A stretch of DNA of 10,308 bases from contig JAEZDS010000183.1 in assembly GCA_023433205.1 (NCBI GenBank), forward strand, positions 1-10,308, given 5' to 3'. Positions 5,666 to 10,308 of this stretch are shown here, in pieces. The notes under the pieces are model-generated. The model worked only from the letters and a program-made list of their open reading frames with translations, was not told the DNA's origin and made no database searches. The DNA is from Bacteroidota bacterium. GTDB lineage: Bacteria > Bacteroidota > Bacteroidia > B-17B0 > Aurantibacillaceae. The translations under genes were made by a program, and so were the position numbers. How positions within the stretch are numbered: the stretch's first letter is position 1; every line of letters begins with the position of its first letter.

Positions 5666-8353
5666 ATGCGTACATTAAGGTTCACACTGTTATTCCTTGT
5701 ACTCCTGCATTCTGCATTTTCACAACAACTCAGTGAAAAGGAGTTACATGATCTTGCCACCGACCGTATTGCCGACGTGCTCTTCGAACCCTTGTCACCT
5801 GCGTTGCGTGCCAGGCACACAAGCTTTGAAAAGGTAAACAACGTAAAACTTCATTTCACTGTAGAGGACTCATCCATTGACAGGCTCGGAGGATTGAGTG
5901 AACATCTTTTTAAGATCTATAAAACAGTTGTCAGTCCGGTAAACGTTAATAAACGCACCATCACCGGGGAGTTCAGTGTGCTTGATGAAGGTGTGCTCAG
6001 CGATCTGGTAAAGTACCGCACATCCGCCACCGCCGACCTGCGCTCATGCCGGTTGCCCCTGGCAGAAACCGAAAAGCTTGATTCAAACTATACAGCGGTA
6101 CTGGATGCGCAGTCACAAAACGTTGGGAACCTCGGTGAGTATCCCTCAACCATTAACGGGGTGCTGCTGCAGGCCGGTTATGATTATGAAAGGATCATGG
6201 CCGGCCATCCACGTTGTGAAGAGCATTCAATCACAAATTACAATATGTATGCGGCCAATACAACCGCAGCCCGCGCGGCTAAGTGGCACAAAGATGTGAA
6301 CGATATCACCATGCAGATCTCCGGCAACCTTCTGCTTTTTGGCAATTCTGAAACCGGGTTTAATCAGGGAAGTAGCAGCAACAGCGGAAACACCGGCATC
6401 AACCTGAACATCGATCCAAACAATTTAACCGGGCGCCACATCATTAATCTTAACAACAGTCTCAATAGCTGCACTGAAAGAGATATGGAGGTGCGTTGTC
6501 GCATGTTGTACAAGAAAATGGGGATCAGATACCTGTTCCTCACCAAATCACTCAGTTATTTTTTGCCGCACGACAGCCTTAATGTTTTTCGCGATGCCGC
6601 TACATCAAACTTCGAAAACAACTCCGGCCAGCTGATCATTGCCTTGTATCTGAAGATGAGCGACCCCATAAGCGGGAAGGATGGAATAACACTGCTTGTA
6701 AAACAGGTCAATGGCGAATGGCTCAGCAATGCCGACATCGCTTTTGCAGGTAACAACAATGGAGGCACTTACACCACAGGTACTTTTTTCCGTTTTAATA
6801 ATTTGTTTAAGAATATTCCCAAGCCGCTAACTATCTGCTACCAGGTGGCCAAGGTCAATGGTATGCTTACTACCACTTATCTTAACAAAGGGCAAACGGT
6901 AAAAGGCCGGGAGCAGATGTACTACCACATCTTTAAGATCGACAAGGCCTTTGATATACTGGCCGGGTACAGGAGCGAAATCATTGCTATTCAAAGCCTG
7001 ATTGGCAGTGCCGGAGGCTCAACCGGAGGTGTTTCAGGTTTGGGAAACTATACAACATTAAAGGGAGATATTGTGCAACTGAGACTGAAACAGAAGCTTG
7101 CTTATCTCAAAGCCGCACGCGCGCCGGAGTTCGATGAGGCGGAGGTCCATTTTAAAGAGGCTTACCTCCAGAACAAAGAACTAACGCAGGCCGCGGCGCT
7201 GAAACACCTGAAAGAGAATTACGGTTCGCTTTACCCCGGTAATCAGATTGACGCGCTGGTGGCGAACGCAGCCATTCCCTCCGACATCAACGCGGGAACA
7301 TGCCCCGCGAACGAAAACTCTGATGTGATCGCCGATGTGCTTGGCGCATCCTCGTTATTATTGTCGTTTGTGGCGCTGGACTGTATTCCCGACGCTCTTT
7401 CTGTGGCTTATTTCGCCGCCACTGACCAGACCCTTGAGATGTTTATGGCCTCGGCCAGTTTTTTTCTGCCTGGCAGTTTGAGCGGCGCCAAACGGCTTAT
7501 CAGCAATACCGGCGATGCACTCACGAGTATCAACAAAGGAAGCAAACTACTTTTAGAAGGTGGTGTCACCAAAGCCATTGACCCCGACATCGGCCACATG
7601 AGCGCTTTTTTTGGTCTCGAACCCAGCCTCGTTGACGCGGCCCTTGTGAGCAGGATCAACAGCAACCCTACAATCACCAAAAAGCTTATAGCCGACGAAG
7701 GCAGCGCCAACCTGCCCGTCACCGCCGCGCAAGCCCGCATCTGGAAAAATACCGAAGAGCTACCTGCCCCTAAACGCACAGAGTTTGTAAAGAAGTGTTA
7801 TGATGATGGGAATTTCCGGCAGAAGGTGCTGGATGATCCGGAGGAGGTGTTGGTTTTTGGAGGACTACTTGCAAGGGGAGTTAAAAAGGATGAATTCTTA
7901 AAGAGCGTGCCTGAGTTTGCTGGTAATGCTAATTTAGGTGAGCAAGCCTGGGATCTTTTCAGAAATGAGAACTGGGTTGGTTTGGAGAATTTGGTGAACA
8001 CGCATACTATTAACAGGAATTGGCCCCCGAATGATGGCTTCATTAACGTAGAGATTATAAACTTACAAGTTGGTCATGAAATCGACAGGTATGGTGGTAG
8101 GATCGTAAATAGTAAATTTGTTGATGATGGGAAATTTGCTGCAGACAAAGGGAGTTCTTTTGAATCAAGAGCTTTGCCTCAAAACTATTTGAGTGAAATG
8201 CCATATAAAAAGTATAAAGTGGTTAAAGAGATAAAAGGTGTGAAGAGAGGGAAATCTATCCCCTGGTTCGGGGCCATTGGCGAGGGCCGTCAATACAAGA
8301 CACCAGTTTCAATTTCTGAATTATTAGAACAAGGGTTTATAGTGGAGTTGTGA
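5666..8353 (+). CDS. Sec-exported polymorphic toxin with C-terminal TNT (NAD+ glycohydrolase) domain
   Basis: This 895-residue protein probably kills or inhibits competitors by destroying NAD+. I chose ATG 5666 because it begins a textbook Sec signal peptide (TLRFTLLFLVLLHSAFSQ, cleavage near residue 19 or 20, no lipobox cysteine); the frame opens 14 codons earlier. Residues ~21-460 are an unrecognised extracellular region with a Ser/Asn/Gly-rich stretch (235-255). Residues ~462-535 look helical and charged. Residues ~553-610 are two hydrophobic stretches (VLGASSLLLSFVALDCIPDALSV and AASFF-type segments ending FLPGSLSGAKR), as often found before toxin tips. Residues ~784-895 match the TNT family: WPPNDGF (786-792), DRYG with Arg808, SFESRALP with Arg835, IPWFG (865-869) and GRQY with Gln876. 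TNT enzymes, named for M. tuberculosis CpnT, hydrolyse NAD+ and use conserved Arg and Gln residues in these motifs. No RHS, PAAR, LXG or T9SS tail is seen. The toxin end is AT-richer than the rest. Confidence 0.85.
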   Translation: MRTLRFTLLFLVLLHSAFSQQLSEKELHDLATDRIADVLFEPLSPALRARHTSFEKVNNVKLHFTVEDSSIDRLGGLSEHLFKIYKTVVSPVNVNKRTITGEFSVLDEGVLSDLVKYRTSATADLRSCRLPLAETEKLDSNYTAVLDAQSQNVGNLGEYPSTINGVLLQAGYDYERIMAGHPRCEEHSITNYNMYAANTTAARAAKWHKDVNDITMQISGNLLLFGNSETGFNQGSSSNSGNTGINLNIDPNNLTGRHIINLNNSLNSCTERDMEVRCRMLYKKMGIRYLFLTKSLSYFLPHDSLNVFRDAATSNFENNSGQLIIALYLKMSDPISGKDGITLLVKQVNGEWLSNADIAFAGNNNGGTYTTGTFFRFNNLFKNIPKPLTICYQVAKVNGMLTTTYLNKGQTVKGREQMYYHIFKIDKAFDILAGYRSEIIAIQSLIGSAGGSTGGVSGLGNYTTLKGDIVQLRLKQKLAYLKAARAPEFDEAEVHFKEAYLQNKELTQAAALKHLKENYGSLYPGNQIDALVANAAIPSDINAGTCPANENSDVIADVLGASSLLLSFVALDCIPDALSVAYFAATDQTLEMFMASASFFLPGSLSGAKRLISNTGDALTSINKGSKLLLEGGVTKAIDPDIGHMSAFFGLEPSLVDAALVSRINSNPTITKKLIADEGSANLPVTAAQARIWKNTEELPAPKRTEFVKKCYDDGNFRQKVLDDPEEVLVFGGLLARGVKKDEFLKSVPEFAGNANLGEQAWDLFRNENWVGLENLVNTHTINRNWPPNDGFINVEIINLQVGHEIDRYGGRIVNSKFVDDGKFAADKGSSFESRALPQNYLSEMPYKKYKVVKEIKGVKRGKSIPWFGAIGEGRQYKTPVSISELLEQGFIVEL

Positions 8354-8685
8354 AATTCAAAAAACTACATAGTGAGAGGACAGAGTTGTTTTTAGGAGCT
8401 GAAGAATCCTACTATAGTTTTTTTGTAGAAGGGATTAGTATTACGGATTTTAAATCTGTTACTCATTTGAAAAAAGTTTTAGATGAAGATGAATTTGAGA
8501 ATTTAATGAATGATTTCGGATTCACTAAAATGCAGGATTATGACAGCTACTTGTCGCCTGAGACAGAATTAACAGTAAAATACTATTTTGATGAGGGGCG
8601 TCATAAAATCGTATTCGTTTCATGTGGGGAGAAAAATAAGGGTGTATTCAGAATATATCTTGAAGGGCAATTAGATGTCGCTTAA
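8350..8685 (+). CDS. Candidate immunity protein for the TNT toxin
   Basis: A 111-residue, acidic (about 21 Asp/Glu against 14 Lys/Arg), cytoplasmic-looking protein without signal peptide or membrane segment. It starts at GTG 8350, which overlaps the toxin stop codon as GTGA, so the two are almost certainly translationally coupled; the first visible residues are MKFKKLHSERTELF when GTG is read as Met. I do not recognise the family. An acidic small protein directly after a toxin domain is the standard immunity arrangement, and TNT of M. tuberculosis has its own inhibitor, IFT; no clear similarity to IFT is visible to me. Base composition is about 30% G+C (hand count of two 60-base rows), far below the carrier part of the toxin gene, so toxin tip and immunity gene likely arrived together. 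Function is inferred from position, not from homology. Confidence 0.75.
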   Translation: MKFKKLHSERTELFLGAEESYYSFFVEGISITDFKSVTHLKKVLDEDEFENLMNDFGFTKMQDYDSYLSPETELTVKYYFDEGRHKIVFVSCGEKNKGVFRIYLEGQLDVA

Positions 8686-8710
8686 CTTTACCATTCGGGC
8701 CTAAATTTGA

Positions 8711-8912
8711 GATTTTGCTTCAAATCATATCAACACTGTGGTGTCGGCTCCTGATCTCAATTGGTTCAAAGTTCGTAGGTGCGGATGGCGAGCTTTATTT
8801 TAATCCTCCTCTTTTTTATGTTGATTCGGCATCTCTAAGGGTGTGGTCAGAACCAATAGATGAAAAAATATCAGATGAGGAATTGGATTTAATATCATTG
8901 TTGTCCGGGTAA
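8711..8912 (+). pseudogene. Frame-broken small gene, possibly a relic immunity gene
   Basis: Two frames each hold half of what reads like one small protein. The frame from 8711 gives NHINTVVSAPDLNWFKVR up to about 8776, then degenerates and stops at 8801. The neighbouring frame is open from before 8715 to a stop at 8910-8912 and gives GADGELYFNPPLFYVDSASL, then RVWSEPIDEKISDEELDLI. Joining them near 8775-8785 makes a plausible ~65-residue domain. The end, with a W-x-x-P and an acidic helix, recalls small immunity proteins such as Imm74, but this is an impression only. There is no good ATG, and the IS element lies just beyond, so this may be a decayed orphan immunity gene. An intact 65-residue gene starting at TTG 8715 is the alternative reading. 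Confidence 0.35.
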
Positions 8913-9003
8913 ATTTAGTTCAAATCTGTGAAACTCTTTCTATGATGAAGGCTGCAGGTGAATTGAGTGCCCTTTAAAGTTCAGGGTAGTTCTGCGAAAT
9001 AAC

Positions 9004-10206
9004 TTAACCTGTAAATAGTAACATTTCTTTTTCCTTTTGCCATGCCTTATAGGTATCCTTGATGAACTCGAACAGAGCGACATAGCTCATCAAATGCAAT
9101 CTAATGACCGTGATCATATTTGAGAAGGATTTCTTGGTTGCAGACTTTTTTCTGATGACCACCATTAGGAGTTGCGCGATAAGAACGCTGTAAACCTGCA
9201 TCTTAATTGCATTTTCGTTTTCTCCCCAGAAATATTTAAGCGGGAAGTTCTGCTTGATTTGTTTGAAGAGAAGTTCAATCATCCAGCGACGCTTATAAAT
9301 GGTAGCGATCTCTTCAGCCGGGCGAACAAAGTTGTTGGTGATGAATATGTAGATTTTTCCATCGTCTGCTTTAAATGTAATGCGCCTTAATTTCAGGCGG
9401 TGTTTCTCTTTTTCGTCATCTTTATATCCAATTGTGACGTACTGCTCCTTCAGTACTCCTTTCGCTTTTCGCTTCCTGGTATTGTCGGTGATCACCTTGG
9501 TAACATGAAAAACAGCGTTGTCTTTCATTCGGGTTACAAACCATACCTGTTGCTTTGTCCATTTGGCAAATTGATTATAGGCATTGTACCCTTTATCAAA
9601 CACGATCCAACTTCGTGCGTGTAGTTTCAAGTGATACAGAAAATTCCGGTCTGCTTCTCTTGCTGCTGTAATACGGACAAACTCACTAATCCCACTGAAG
9701 GCATCCATCAAAGCATGAACTTTAATCCCACCTTTTTTTCGTGAGCTTTCCTGCGGGTTACGGCCCACACCTCGCAATATCTCACTGAACAACTGTATCG
9801 TGGAGCTATCAATGATTTTTAGATTCCGGATGCTCAGCCCTTTTAACCGGCTGTCCGAGATAAAACTATGGTACTTTTCCACTAAGGCGAAGTATATATC
9901 CTGAAAAATCAAATAGTTACGGTCACGATTCGCGTCGGATAGCGTGCTGCGCGCGGGCGCTTTGGACAGACCCAGGTGCGTTAGCTTTCCTTCACATGCC
10001 AGCATGCCTTCACATATCTCCCGAAGGCCGTTACAATAGCTAAAAACCCCATACAACAGACTCGTAAGGTGTGTCTTTAGTGGAAGCCGCTTATAGTAAC
10101 GGTCGGCACGACGCTTGTAACTGACATCTCTAATGATATCAGAAGGAATACAAGAAAGAATTTGAGAAAGAATCGGCTGTCCGGTAGATTTTTTAGTTTT
10201 GCTCAT
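9004..10206 (-). CDS. IS4-family DDE transposase (DUF4372 N-terminus), intact
   Basis: This 400-residue protein cuts and joins the ends of its insertion sequence. Residues ~6-80 (TGQPILSQILSCIPSDIIR, DRYYKRLPLKTHLTSLLYG, LREICEGM) are the DUF4372-type DNA-binding N-terminus typical of a Bacteroidota IS4 group. The DDE_Tnp_1 catalytic core has Asp133 in IIDSSTIQLF, Asp204 in IVFDKGYNAY and Glu311 in the signature Y-x2-R-x3-E-x6-K (Tyr304, Arg307, Glu311, Lys318) with all positions present, so the enzyme should be active. I chose ATG 10206 (MSKTKKSTGQ) because the conserved domain begins there; ATG 10236 and TTG 10242 in the same frame would add 10-12 unconserved residues. It is convergent with the toxin-immunity genes and unrelated to them in function. 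Confidence 0.93.
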   Translation of the reverse strand: MSKTKKSTGQPILSQILSCIPSDIIRDVSYKRRADRYYKRLPLKTHLTSLLYGVFSYCNGLREICEGMLACEGKLTHLGLSKAPARSTLSDANRDRNYLIFQDIYFALVEKYHSFISDSRLKGLSIRNLKIIDSSTIQLFSEILRGVGRNPQESSRKKGGIKVHALMDAFSGISEFVRITAAREADRNFLYHLKLHARSWIVFDKGYNAYNQFAKWTKQQVWFVTRMKDNAVFHVTKVITDNTRKRKAKGVLKEQYVTIGYKDDEKEKHRLKLRRITFKADDGKIYIFITNNFVRPAEEIATIYKRRWMIELLFKQIKQNFPLKYFWGENENAIKMQVYSVLIAQLLMVVIRKKSATKKSFSNMITVIRLHLMSYVALFEFIKDTYKAWQKEKEMLLFTG

Positions 10207-10241
10207 GGTAAAGTCGCTTTGTAGTAATTGCAACATTACCA

Positions 10242-10273
10242 AAAAGGGAGGGCTTTTTTAAGCTCTCCCTTTT
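10242..10273. terminator. Strong terminator-like hairpin upstream of the transposase gene
   Basis: AAAAGGGAGGGCTT pairs with AAGCTCTCCCTTTT around a TTTT loop: a 14-bp stem with a single G-T position (G-U in plus-strand RNA, A-C in minus-strand RNA). The A-runs and T-runs at the base allow it to work as a terminator on either strand. It lies 35 bases before the transposase ATG and just inside the right end of the element. Such structures in IS elements can block read-through transcription or hide the transposase start in transcripts entering from outside, as known for IS10 and IS50; that role here is inference. Confidence 0.65.
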
Positions 10274-10308
10274 AAATTTTCCTGTATTTTAGTCGGACAA
10301 TAGTGATT

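Larger units (their letters stand above)
8971..10297 (-). mobile_element. IS4-family insertion sequence (ends approximate)
   Basis: The element is defined by its intact transposase gene; the outer limits are estimates. The only terminal similarity I found is between TAAAGTTCAGG at 8975-8985 and the reverse complement of 10281-10291, TAAAATACAGG (9 of 11 bases). Outside these, TGCCC on the left and TGTCC on the right are again similar if one base is gapped. No target-site duplication could be confirmed because the right end lies too close to the window edge. The left end falls about 60 bases after the broken small gene, so the insertion is in the toxin-immunity neighbourhood. Confidence 0.45.

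Noticed and set aside
5443..5841. 132-codon minus-strand open frame covering the toxin leader and signal peptide
   Set aside because: It overlaps the signal peptide of the toxin gene in antisense, has no recognisable domain and an unlikely composition.
5666..8353. Toxin as a T9SS or T6SS effector
   Set aside because: The C-terminus is the TNT domain, not a sorting domain, and no PAAR, Hcp, VgrG or RHS part is present in the protein or its neighbours.

Overview
The window looks like chromosomal DNA of a member of the Bacteroidota, probably an environmental Chitinophagales/Sphingobacteriales-like lineage; the rank below phylum is a guess. The evidence is a secreted protein with a C-terminal type IX secretion (T9SS) sorting domain, TAnnTTTG promoter elements just before two genes, and gene families typical of the phylum. 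There are no rRNA, tRNA or CRISPR features.

Left part (1-5369) is ordinary chromosome. On the minus strand, a gene for a two-domain VOC/glyoxalase-fold protein is followed 32 bases later by a DusB-type tRNA-dihydrouridine synthase that runs off the left edge; the two are probably one operon. Upstream of them lies a 309-base non-coding stretch with three small hairpins and a triplicated short repeat. Then comes a minus-strand gene for a 615-residue LamG-like surface protein with a T9SS tail. It is divergent, across 74 bases, from kbl, which encodes glycine C-acetyltransferase of threonine/glycine metabolism.

Right part (5370-10308) is accessory DNA. A plus-strand gene encodes an 895-residue Sec-exported protein. 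Most of it is unrecognised, but its last ~110 residues form a TNT (tuberculosis necrotizing toxin-like NAD+ glycohydrolase) domain. Its stop codon overlaps, as GTGA, the start of a 111-residue acidic protein that is the obvious candidate immunity protein. Just downstream is an apparently frame-broken small gene that may be a relic immunity gene. The block ends in a convergent, intact IS4-family transposase gene with a strong hairpin in front of it.

G+C drops from about 60% in the middle of the toxin gene to about 37% in the toxin domain and about 30% in the immunity gene (hand counts of 60-base rows). This is the mosaic pattern of polymorphic toxins that swap their C-terminal toxin and immunity cassette. 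The toxin-immunity locus is the most interesting part of the window: the carrier part has no RHS, PAAR, Hcp, LXG or T9SS tail that I can see, so its delivery route is unknown.
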